This document shows, piece by piece, positions 56,184 to 63,062 of a stretch of DNA of 63,062 nt. The position numbers were made by a program, and so were the translations under genes. The notes under the pieces are model-generated. The model saw only the letters and a list, made by a program, of their open reading frames with translations, searched no databases and had not been told where the DNA came from. The stretch comes from Ktedonobacterales bacterium (GTDB lineage: Bacteria; Chloroflexota; Ktedonobacteria; Ktedonobacterales; Ktedonobacteraceae), in assembly GCA_027451525.1 (NCBI GenBank), contig DAIDJF010000028.1, positions 1 through 63,062 of the forward strand. The letters are read 5' to 3'. Each line of letters begins with the position of its first letter. Within the stretch, counting starts at the first letter, position 1.

Positions 56184-58526
56184 TTAGCCCACGATCTGGA
56201 TATTTCCATCACTTTGTAAACCAAGAATGACGGGAAGCGCCCTGGTGCTCGTAATCACGACACCATCGTTCGTATGTAACGCAATTGGACAGCTGACACC
56301 ATCAAAGCGTTCAGCCAGAATATGTTTGACTAATTGCGTCGTAGTAGGTAGTTCGCTCACAGTTTTAATCGGGCCAAGTGCTTGCGCAATCATCTCAATA
56401 CCGTCACCGAAGAGGAGCGCACCCTGATCGAGCGCGGCAGCCCCACTACAAAAACTCCCCGGTCGCGCAAATGATGTACAAAAATTGGCATAAAATTGTT
56501 TCTGCCAGGGCGTGTCATTTGGTGGACGTGCCGCTGATGAAATTGAGACAAACACACGTGGGAGCAAAAGTTGTTGTTGTCGTGACCATTGCACTAATTC
56601 TTGCAGTGCGGCTGGTTGGACAAACTCACCGCCAATCAGTAAGATCGGCTGCTGCTTCTGCGGCAAACGCGCGATAGCCTGGGCAAGTGTAATCACATCA
56701 TTGGTCAGAAGAGGCGCGAAAATCAGGTCAGGTTTGGCCTGTAGAGCGTCGTTAAGGCCAGCTAACAAAATACTGCGCGGAGCCTGTGGGCGTCCATCAG
56801 CGGTAAGTAGTCCACTGGCAACCGCAGTTTCCTGGGCCACAATCCGCGTATGGGGATAGCTGGTGAAATTCTGGAGAAACCCCTGGGCCGAATCGGCAGA
56901 CGATGGATTGCTAGGATCATAGAAAATAGCGGCGTTATGGACATGCAATTGGTTATAGGCATACTGCGCACCAAGCTGGCTCTGGCGTGCATCATCGGGC
57001 GAGAAGCGAATAAAAGCAAAACCAGGGGTGCAGTGATGGTAGAGCGAGGTCTGTTGAAGTAAATCGACAATGAACAGACCTGTTGCCGTTGGCACAAGAA
57101 GCGGGATACCCGCCTGACAGAGAATGGGCAGTACCACGCGCGTCAGGCTGCTCGGACCAAAGCCCAGCACGCCCTCTAAAGGATGGTTGCCCTGCGCCAG
57201 TAAACCGAGGTTTTGTAATGGTGTGCCACTGGTAATGGTTGAAATGGTGTTAGCAATTTGTAGAGCACCCTGTTCTTCTCCTATCGTGTTTGCCAGTACC
57301 AGATAAAGGAGTGGTGCATCCGGCGTTTGCATTTGTGCCGCGTTATAACTTTGTTGCCCAATAAATGCTCCGATTAGCTCTTGGGTATAGGCTGCGTACA
57401 AAATATGGCGATCTGTTCCCCCCTGAGGATCAGCGTTGCCGGGGCCACTATCAAAGCTAACGATAACGACTCCATACGGGCGTTCCGACTGACGCACGCG
57501 CAAATCCTCGCGGTAGATAGCTGCCTCGGCCCCGTTACAACCGGTAGTATCGGTCAATGAAGCGTTCATCGCAGCCGTAAGCTGTGCGTCTGCTTGCTGG
57601 TTTTTCCCGTTCTGCATCGCTTGTACGGCGTCGCGTTTGAAGCGATAGCTGCTGGCATTGCAGGCATCGTAAATTTTCAGACCGTCACTGAGGCCGACGC
57701 CATCCGGTGTTGGAATAAGGTGAACGTGGCTAACAGGATGGGTGCGTGCATATTCCCACTGATAACCTAAATAGGTGCTGAGCGAGGCAATCAACAGCAG
57801 GAGTAGCAATGTGCCGTACGAGAGTGCTTTGGGCGACATCGGAACCTGACCCGCGCGGAAAAAGCCCGAAACCTCCCAGCCAATTGCGCTAAAGGGGTCG
57901 CGCACGGGCCGACGGCGATATTTGCGTGTTGCCTTGGCTTCCTGCCGAAAGAGATCCAACAAGATCAGACAGCCCGATTCGCAGGTCAGAAGATGCTCTT
58001 GCACTTCAGGATACAGTTGTACAATGCTCTGACCACTATCCATTGCCTCCGCATATTCAGGCAACAGTTGCCGACATTGCTGGCAATCAATAGGCAGACT
58101 CGCATCGGTCGATGAGGATTGAGCGTGTGCTGGCGTAGCAACTGGTGCTACTGTTGCTGGCGACGGCGTCTCTGGCTGAACGCGAGGAGCCGCTTGAGCA
58201 GTAGGACTGACCTTCTCTGGTAGAAGCGGTGTGGGAGAAGGCATCGGAAGCCTGGCACCTGTTTCTGTGGGCGGTGACAGTGGTTCTTGCACAAGCGTTT
58301 GTGTAGTGCCATTGAAAGGTGTCGTTTCCGCTACGCGGCGCACGCGCTTCTTTTTGCGTGCCCCCATACTAGATGCATTGGCTTGGACGCAACGCGCGCA
58401 GCTAGCCATGTGCTGCTGAGCAGCCTCGACTGCCTCTTCTGGCACGGCATCTGGGTCTACGGCATACTCTGCTAGCACGGATGCTGCAAAGGCGCATGCG
58501 GGCGGTAATCGTTCTTCCGTTACCAT
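56184..58526 (-). CDS. Membrane protein with two zinc-finger-like motifs and a periplasmic-binding-protein domain
   Basis: A 780-residue protein with unusual architecture. The cytoplasmic part carries two candidate zinc sites: H39-C43-C46 with C11 upstream, and C148/C151 with H178-C182-C186, separated by a Pro-rich linker. A single membrane helix lies at about residues 234-254. The extracytoplasmic C-terminal half resembles a type I periplasmic binding protein for branched-chain amino acids or similar ligands (PYGVVIVSFDSGPG..., and QPILLIGGEFV). By analogy with anti-sigma factors with zf-HC2 domains it may be a ligand sensor. No sigma gene is adjacent. I know no standard name for this combination. 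Confidence 0.8.
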   Translation of the reverse strand: MVTEERLPPACAFAASVLAEYAVDPDAVPEEAVEAAQQHMASCARCVQANASSMGARKKKRVRRVAETTPFNGTTQTLVQEPLSPPTETGARLPMPSPTPLLPEKVSPTAQAAPRVQPETPSPATVAPVATPAHAQSSSTDASLPIDCQQCRQLLPEYAEAMDSGQSIVQLYPEVQEHLLTCESGCLILLDLFRQEAKATRKYRRRPVRDPFSAIGWEVSGFFRAGQVPMSPKALSYGTLLLLLLIASLSTYLGYQWEYARTHPVSHVHLIPTPDGVGLSDGLKIYDACNASSYRFKRDAVQAMQNGKNQQADAQLTAAMNASLTDTTGCNGAEAAIYREDLRVRQSERPYGVVIVSFDSGPGNADPQGGTDRHILYAAYTQELIGAFIGQQSYNAAQMQTPDAPLLYLVLANTIGEEQGALQIANTISTITSGTPLQNLGLLAQGNHPLEGVLGFGPSSLTRVVLPILCQAGIPLLVPTATGLFIVDLLQQTSLYHHCTPGFAFIRFSPDDARQSQLGAQYAYNQLHVHNAAIFYDPSNPSSADSAQGFLQNFTSYPHTRIVAQETAVASGLLTADGRPQAPRSILLAGLNDALQAKPDLIFAPLLTNDVITLAQAIARLPQKQQPILLIGGEFVQPAALQELVQWSRQQQLLLPRVFVSISSAARPPNDTPWQKQFYANFCTSFARPGSFCSGAAALDQGALLFGDGIEMIAQALGPIKTVSELPTTTQLVKHILAERFDGVSCPIALHTNDGVVITSTRALPVILGLQSDGNIQIVG

Positions 58527-58560
58527 AGAAACCTCATATCAAGATATTACGTCAGCGATG

Positions 58561-59160
58561 TTACTGACGTGCAAAAGAACGGAGAGCAAACGTAATCTGT
58601 TGCTCTAACGTCATCTCCTGATCCTGGGGAATCTTTGCGAGAGCGGCATGAGCTTCTGCCTGTGAGTAACCCAGACCTATTAAGGCTTCCAGTACCTCCG
58701 TTTGTAATCTATTGGCGGTACCCGTTGTGGTGCCTGCTGTGCCACTCAGTGCTGCAAGCGAAGGGAGTTTCCCCTTCAACTCAAGAACCAGGCGGGCGGC
58801 AAGGCGTTTCCCTACGCCGGGAGCTAGTGCTAAACGTTGTTGATCCTCGTCTGCAATAGCCTTGTATAAGGTGGAGGCGTCCATCACTGAAAGGAGCGCG
58901 AGTGCTACTTTTGGGCCAACACCACTCACTGCAATAAGCTGTTCAAAGGCAGTACAGTCTTCCGCGCTAGAAAAACCATAGAGCGCGATACCATCCTCAC
59001 GCATATGGAAGTGCGTGTAGAGTGAAACTTCCATCCCCGTTTCGGTCAGGCGACTGAGTGTAGAAGAGGGAGCGAAGACACGTATACTAAACCCTCCAAC
59101 ACGCACAATTGCATGATCCCCCCGACATGCCTCCAGGGTTCCATGAATACCAGTAATCAT
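58561..59160 (-). CDS. ruvA: Holliday junction DNA helicase subunit RuvA
   Basis: A 199-residue junction-binding protein that targets RuvB to Holliday junctions. It has an N-terminal OB-fold with FHMREDGIALYGF, helix-hairpin-helix segments such as LIAVSGVGPKVALALLS and LALAPGVGKRLAARLVLELKGK, and a C-terminal domain beginning EVLEALIGLGYSQAEA. It lies downstream of ruvC on the same strand, with the gap 59161-59330 gene-free. ruvB is not the next gene, which instead encodes a zinc-finger protein. Confidence 0.96.
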   Translation of the reverse strand: MITGIHGTLEACRGDHAIVRVGGFSIRVFAPSSTLSRLTETGMEVSLYTHFHMREDGIALYGFSSAEDCTAFEQLIAVSGVGPKVALALLSVMDASTLYKAIADEDQQRLALAPGVGKRLAARLVLELKGKLPSLAALSGTAGTTTGTANRLQTEVLEALIGLGYSQAEAHAALAKIPQDQEMTLEQQITFALRSFARQ

Positions 59161-59330
59161 TTTCCCAAACCTTACCTCTTCTGTTCGCTATTTGCAAAAA
59201 CGCCTGAATAAGAGCGCAGTAACGATTTGCTGTCTCTTCTAGGAGATGTGGTTGCTGTCTCTCGTTGTCTATCATATGCAGGATGCGAAGAACGTTGTGT
59301 TTTTATACATGCTATGAATATAGAGAACGT

Positions 59331-59894
59331 TTAACTTCCTTGTGAGAGATGAGAAAAATTATAGGTGTAGGTAGCAGTATTGAGATGACAAATAGCGATT
59401 GCGGCAGCATCGGCGGCATCATCGGGTTTAGGCACGCTTGTTAGCCCAAGCAGAATACGTACCATTTCCCCTACCTGTTCTTTACCCGCACCACCATAGC
59501 CCGTTACTGCCTGTTTCACCTGTTTGGGCGTATACTCTGCGACGGCGAGACCCTGATTTGCCAGAGCCAGCATAGCTACGCCGCGTGCTTGCCCAACGGT
59601 CATTGCTGTACGTGCGTTTTTGGCAAAAAAAAGTTCTTCCATCGCCGCTTCTTGCGGGTGATAGGTTTCAATGATGGCACTCAAATTCTGATAGATAATC
59701 TTGAGTCTCTCGGCTAAAGGCATCCCAGCAGGTGTTCTGATGACATCGCATACCTGCATTTTAAGCGTGTTGCCCTGCGCTATTACGATTGCATAACCGA
59801 CAATTGCGGTTCCGGGATCAATACCGAGCGCAATGCGCGGCTCTGTAGCTTGCTTCGCGGTTGCTGCGTGCGAGAGATTGAGCGCGTCATGCAT
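59331..59894 (-). CDS. ruvC: Crossover junction endodeoxyribonuclease RuvC
   Basis: A 187-residue Holliday-junction resolvase. The catalytic acidic residues are visible: Asp in IALGIDPGTAIVGYA, Glu in AAMEELFF, and the C-terminal Asp/His group in PDDAADAAAIAICH. An N-terminal extension of about 18 residues precedes the fold. It lies 136 bp downstream of the yebC-type gene and upstream of ruvA. Confidence 0.96.
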   Translation of the reverse strand: MHDALNLSHAATAKQATEPRIALGIDPGTAIVGYAIVIAQGNTLKMQVCDVIRTPAGMPLAERLKIIYQNLSAIIETYHPQEAAMEELFFAKNARTAMTVGQARGVAMLALANQGLAVAEYTPKQVKQAVTGYGGAGKEQVGEMVRILLGLTSVPKPDDAADAAAIAICHLNTATYTYNFSHLSQGS

Positions 59895-60030
59895 TGGCGC
59901 GCTCCTCTCTTGTAAAGAATGCAGTTGAGAGGGAATGCCACCGACTCTGACTACGTATATAGACGGCGTATGGCGCTCTGGTGTCTGTAAGACCGCTCAT
60001 TGTCGGCCCTCTCTCTCTGTATGAGTAGTA

Positions 60031-60795
60031 TTAGCCTTCATAGGAAGCCGCAAAAGACTCTGCGAAATCGGCGTTGGTATAGACGTTTTGTACGTCATCC
60101 AGGTCTTCGAGCTTTTCAACCAAACGTAGCAACTGGTGTGAGGTTTTTTCGTCGTTGAGTTCAACCCTGGTTTTGGCAACCAGCGTGCTTTCAGACTTCA
60201 GGACCGTATATTTTTTCGCTTCAAGGGCTTGACGAACCTTTTCCACGTCTGCCGGGTCTGTATAGACGGTCAATATCTCGTCATCCGCGCTGGCGGGTTC
60301 GACATCGTCGGCACCCATATCGAGAACCTCAAGTGAGAGTTCGTCCGGATCATGACCACGCAGGTCTACCTCAATCACGCCTTTGGCCTCAAAGAGCCAG
60401 TCTACGCACCCGTTTTCACCCATGTTGCCCGCGTTGCGGTTGAAGGCGTTGCGCACTTCGGCAACAGTGCGGTTGCGGTTCTCGGTCAGCGTTTGCACCA
60501 GAATTGCTGTGCCACCAGGGCCGTAACCCTCGTACGTGATCTCTTCCAGATTGTTACCTTCAGCACCACCGAGTGCGCGTTTGATCGTGCGCTCAATGTT
60601 ATCCATTGGCATGTTGGCGTCACGGGCGTGCTGAACTGCCATGCGCAGACGGAAATTCGCGTTAGGGTCTCCACCGCCACCCTCGCGTACTGCTACAACT
60701 ATTTCGCGACCTAGCCGGGTGAAAAGTTGTCCCCGACGAGCATCGTTCACGCCTTTTGAACGGCGAATCTGCGCCCATTTAGAATGGCCTGACAT
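60031..60795 (-). CDS. YebC/PmpR-family DNA-binding regulatory protein
   Basis: A 254-residue YebC/PmpR protein, beginning MSGHSKWAQIRRSKGVNDA, with NIERTIKRALGG and the conserved EGYGPGG. The start at 60795 is supported by AAGGGAG eight bases upstream and by the classic MSGHSKW beginning; the open frame runs to 61056. It lies upstream of ruvC-ruvA, as in many bacteria. Family members act as transcription or translation factors; the specific target is not predictable. Confidence 0.96.
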   Translation of the reverse strand: MSGHSKWAQIRRSKGVNDARRGQLFTRLGREIVVAVREGGGGDPNANFRLRMAVQHARDANMPMDNIERTIKRALGGAEGNNLEEITYEGYGPGGTAILVQTLTENRNRTVAEVRNAFNRNAGNMGENGCVDWLFEAKGVIEVDLRGHDPDELSLEVLDMGADDVEPASADDEILTVYTDPADVEKVRQALEAKKYTVLKSESTLVAKTRVELNDEKTSHQLLRLVEKLEDLDDVQNVYTNADFAESFAASYEG

Positions 60796-60940
60796 ACAAA
60801 TTGCTCCCTTAGTCTTCTTGTAATATTCTGTCCGTCTGATAAATATCCCTGTCGAAAGTACCCCTATTTCCCTGGTACCTGGAACATTTAGAAAAGACTT
60901 TTGCGCTATTGTAACACGAACATGGGCTGAGCGTCGAGTG

Positions 60941-61648
60941 CTAATAGCGGTTGATCCAGGTCTCAAGCAGTTGATTAACTGCTTCTGGTTGTTCGCGCAT
61001 GACATAATGTCCCGCGTGGGGTAGCAGGTGCAATTCGGAACCTGCAATCTGCTCATGTAAGTGACGACTATATTTGGCTGGTGTTAGTTGATCTTCGTTG
61101 CCGCAAATAATCAGCGTTGGCAGTGATATTTCATGGAGTCTGCCCATGACATCAAAGATGTTGCAAGCGGCAAGATCACGGTACAGCATTGTTGGTTTCG
61201 TGCCATTGTGTTCTTGCAAGAGTGTTGCTGGCATCGTTGCCGCATGTTCGGGAGCAACGGCCAGTGTAGTTATCTCTTGCTGGGCCTGTTGTGGCGTCTG
61301 ACGTGCATTGTTTAATAATGTCGGGTGAACGCGCAAACGTGCCCCAGTACCAATTAAAATTAAGCCCGCCAGAGCGTCTGGGTAGTCCAGTGCCATAGTC
61401 AGCGCAATCGCTCCGCCGAGTGAATGGCCCGCGATGATTGGGCGCGTGAGATGGAGTTCTTGCGTAATGATCTCATGCGCGGCACGAGCGTAGTCGCGCA
61501 CGGTGGTCTCATCTGGTAGCGTATCAGGGCGCGTCCCATGTCCTGGCAGATCGAGCGTGATTGCCCTTGTCGTTCCCAGGTATTCCGTTTGGAGTCGCCA
61601 GATACGCCCACTGTCGCCTGAGCCATGAATGAAAACAATGGTACCCAT
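60941..61648 (-). CDS. Alpha/beta hydrolase
   Basis: A 235-residue hydrolase with an intact catalytic triad: Ser in AGHSLGGA, Asp in ICGNEDQLTP, and His in LPHAGHYVM. The oxyanion region is IHGSGDSG. AGGAG is about nine bases upstream of the ATG at 61648; the open frame to 61813 is not needed. Substrate unknown; esterases, dehalogenases and C-C hydrolases are alternatives. Confidence 0.92.
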   Translation of the reverse strand: MGTIVFIHGSGDSGRIWRLQTEYLGTTRAITLDLPGHGTRPDTLPDETTVRDYARAAHEIITQELHLTRPIIAGHSLGGAIALTMALDYPDALAGLILIGTGARLRVHPTLLNNARQTPQQAQQEITTLAVAPEHAATMPATLLQEHNGTKPTMLYRDLAACNIFDVMGRLHEISLPTLIICGNEDQLTPAKYSRHLHEQIAGSELHLLPHAGHYVMREQPEAVNQLLETWINRY

Positions 61649-61811
61649 GAAAAAGTTCTCCTGTGATACTGATACAGCTACAATGCTGATGTCTGCCTCG
61701 ATGTGTTTTTCAATAGTGACTGCTATAAGCATATTACAACATAAGTATAGGGAGCAACGTACGTTATATAGGGGAAACTCTTGATGAGTTGGGTAGAAAA
61801 AGGTAGGTATC

Positions 61812-62198
61812 ATGATGAATGCGGCGCGGCAAGGTCTGGGGCGAACGGGTGAGCGTCTGGCAAAGGAGCGGTTGACAGCGCAGGGGTATCATGTGTTAGA
61901 GTGCAATGTGAGCTGTCGCTATGGTGAAATAGATCTGGTAGCAGAGGAAGGGCAAGACCTGGTATTTATCGAGGTAAAGACGCGGCGCGGCACGGCTTTT
62001 GGCCGTCCCGAAGATGCCGTAACACCCGCAAAGCAGCGCAAACTCGTACAACTCGCGCTTTACTACCTCGATCAGCACAACTGGGGCGAGCGTTCTTGGC
62101 GCATCGATGTGGTTGCTGTGCAGATGAGCGCGACGGGCAAATTAGAAGAAATTCGGATTTATCCCCACGCGGTAACAGCAAATGATGTAGCGGAGTAA
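61812..62198 (+). CDS. YraN/UPF0102-family endonuclease-like protein
   Basis: A 128-residue protein of the UPF0102 family. RQGLGRTGERLAKERLTAQGY, the acidic CRYGEIDLVAEEG, and DLVFIEVKTRRGTAFGRPEDAV match the PD-(D/E)xK nuclease fold with Glu/Asp/Lys catalytic positions. The start ATG at 61812 is followed by another ATG at 61815. It is divergent from the alpha/beta hydrolase gene. A role in DNA or RNA processing is expected but not established. Confidence 0.94.
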   Translation: MMNAARQGLGRTGERLAKERLTAQGYHVLECNVSCRYGEIDLVAEEGQDLVFIEVKTRRGTAFGRPEDAVTPAKQRKLVQLALYYLDQHNWGERSWRIDVVAVQMSATGKLEEIRIYPHAVTANDVAE

Positions 62199-62271
62199 AT
62201 CCTGCGAGATATACAATGAAAAGCAGAAAAGTTGGCGTAAAGGCAGACCAACTTATTCAGGGAGGTTGATT

Positions 62272-62757
62272 ATGAGCGATTTTGTGGAGTCGGCGAAAAA
62301 TTTTGTGAATTCAGCGGTCGGTCGTGCTAGCTGGGAAGCGCAGAAGCAGATGCGTGTGCGCAGCAAACAGAGTGAGATTGATAAGCTACAAGAGCAGCGT
62401 ACTCAGTTGCTGAATGAGCTAGCGCAGAGTGCCATCCAGTTATATCAGCAAGGCAGACTTACTGATCCCGGCCTCTCGCGTTTCTGTGCTAGTATTATGG
62501 AGCTTGATCATGATGTAAGCGATCGTAATGCGCAATTGCAGGAGATCAAGAAGGAAAATTATCCGGCTGAACAATTTGCTCCTACACCGACTTCCAGCTA
62601 TGCGCCTCCACCCGTTACGCCTTATGCGCAACCCGCACAACCTGGAATGCCGCCAACTGGGGCCGCTCCACAGCAGGGTGTGCGTTGTCCCAATTGTGGT
62701 AATGAGTTGCGTCCTGGTGCGCTCTATTGCCGTAGCTGCGGAGCAAAACTACGCTAA
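62272..62757 (+). CDS. Zinc-ribbon protein with helical N-terminus
   Basis: A 161-residue protein. The N-terminal 100 residues form a likely coiled coil (KQSEIDKLQEQRTQLLNELAQS). A Pro/Ala-rich linker (YAPPPVTPYAQPAQPGMPP) leads to a C-terminal zinc ribbon with CPNCGNELRPGALYCRSCG. AGGGAGG precedes ATG 62272. Function unknown; it resembles bacterial proteins with double zinc-ribbon-type scaffolds. Confidence 0.8.
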   Translation: MSDFVESAKNFVNSAVGRASWEAQKQMRVRSKQSEIDKLQEQRTQLLNELAQSAIQLYQQGRLTDPGLSRFCASIMELDHDVSDRNAQLQEIKKENYPAEQFAPTPTSSYAPPPVTPYAQPAQPGMPPTGAAPQQGVRCPNCGNELRPGALYCRSCGAKLR

Positions 62758-62793
62758 AACCCGTAGGGAGCGATGATGGGTTTTGAACACACC

Positions 62794-62846
62794 AATGCAA
62801 TACCCAGTATGGACGTGACCAATCAGTCCATACTGGGTATTGCATT
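62794..62846. terminator. Bidirectional hairpin terminator
   Basis: AATGCAATACCCAGTATGGA (62794-62813) and its perfect complement (62827-62846) form a 20-bp stem with a 13-nt loop. The right arm ends at the stop codon of the next minus-strand gene. It can end transcripts from both sides. Confidence 0.9.
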
Positions 62847-63062
62847 TATTCGGTTTGCACATCTTTGTGTGTGACTGTTAAGTAGCCAACCAAGCCAATG
62901 ATCAAAACGGTCAGGATGATACTGATCAAGCCCGTACCCAGTCCAATGCCACTGAGACTGGGAGGCTTGCCAAACCAGTCGGCAAACGAGGCCCCTAATG
63001 GGCGCGTGAGGATGTAGGCAATCCAGAATGCGGCAATCTCGTTCAGACCGAGTGCGTAGCCG
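62846..63062 (-). CDS. COG4705-like membrane protein (5' part outside window)
   Basis: The last 71 codons of a minus-strand gene. AAFWIAYILTRPLGASFADWFGKPP contains the LTRPLGASFADW signature of COG4705-type membrane-anchored proteins, and a final hydrophobic helix (GLISIILTVLIIGLVGYLTV) follows. The N-terminal helices lie beyond the window. Function unknown. Confidence 0.82.
   Translation of the reverse strand, partial: GYALGLNEIAAFWIAYILTRPLGASFADWFGKPPSLSGIGLGTGLISIILTVLIIGLVGYLTVTHKDVQTE

Overview
The window looks like chromosomal DNA of a free-living, metabolically versatile bacterium, most probably a Chloroflexota of the Ktedonobacteria type. This assignment is an inference from gene content and was not tested by a search. 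The supporting traits are sigma/anti-sigma pairs whose anti-sigma partners carry very large extracytoplasmic domains, an XPB-type helicase, a membrane formate dehydrogenase with an OFA transporter, a methionine-cycle cluster with mtnA and ahcY, and moderate base composition. Genes lie on both strands in short operons, often with 4-bp ATGA overlaps, and are frequently separated by long perfect hairpins that can terminate transcription from both sides. I see no rRNA, tRNA, prophage, insertion sequence or CRISPR array.

Layout. 1-7344 (minus): leucyl aminopeptidase, a histidine kinase with its single-domain response regulator, and an ECF sigma factor with a zinc-finger/beta-propeller anti-sigma. 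7381-7519 is a long imperfect palindrome. 7734-13620 (plus): an SAM-cycle cluster (mtnA, HD hydrolase, PfkB kinase, ahcY, then a SAM-I riboswitch with terminator and metK). 13773-15587: acyl-CoA dehydrogenase and a DUF1003 protein. 15655-18311 (minus): a second sigma/anti-sigma pair. 18606-22070 (plus): holB, an enoyl-CoA hydratase and two unknowns. 22159-29067 (minus): a formate module: a selenocysteine-containing formate dehydrogenase alpha subunit encoded through an in-frame UGA, its iron-sulfur and NrfD-type subunits, an OFA transporter, and an unusual small ORF overlapping that transporter. 29342-31767 (plus): ftsH and thpR. 31834-38006 (minus): a maltose-type ABC importer without ATPase, a MarR regulator and a GH13 amylase.

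38255-47792 (plus) is mostly amino-acid biosynthesis: an ilv operon (ilvB, ilvN, ilvC) preceded by a 111-codon leader ORF packed with Leu/Val codons and a terminator, then thrB-thrC, a GT-C glycosyltransferase and a membrane protein. 47839-51790 (minus): manA, a thioredoxin-fold protein lacking the CxxC motif, an XPB-like helicase and an alpha/beta protein lacking its nucleophile serine. 51791-52602 is a large non-coding, hairpin-rich region in front of a response regulator-GGDEF gene. The rest holds hypotheticals, thiL, a 780-residue zinc-finger/periplasmic-binding fusion, yebC-ruvC-ruvA, an alpha/beta hydrolase, a YraN-type gene, a zinc-ribbon protein and the end of a COG4705-like membrane protein.

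The most interesting signals are the very long ilv attenuator leader peptide with strikingly skewed leucine codons, the Sec-UGA/bSECIS in the formate dehydrogenase, the Shine-Dalgarno-driven ORF overlapping the formate transporter, the zinc-finger/periplasmic-binding sensor, and the unexplained structured leader before the GGDEF gene.
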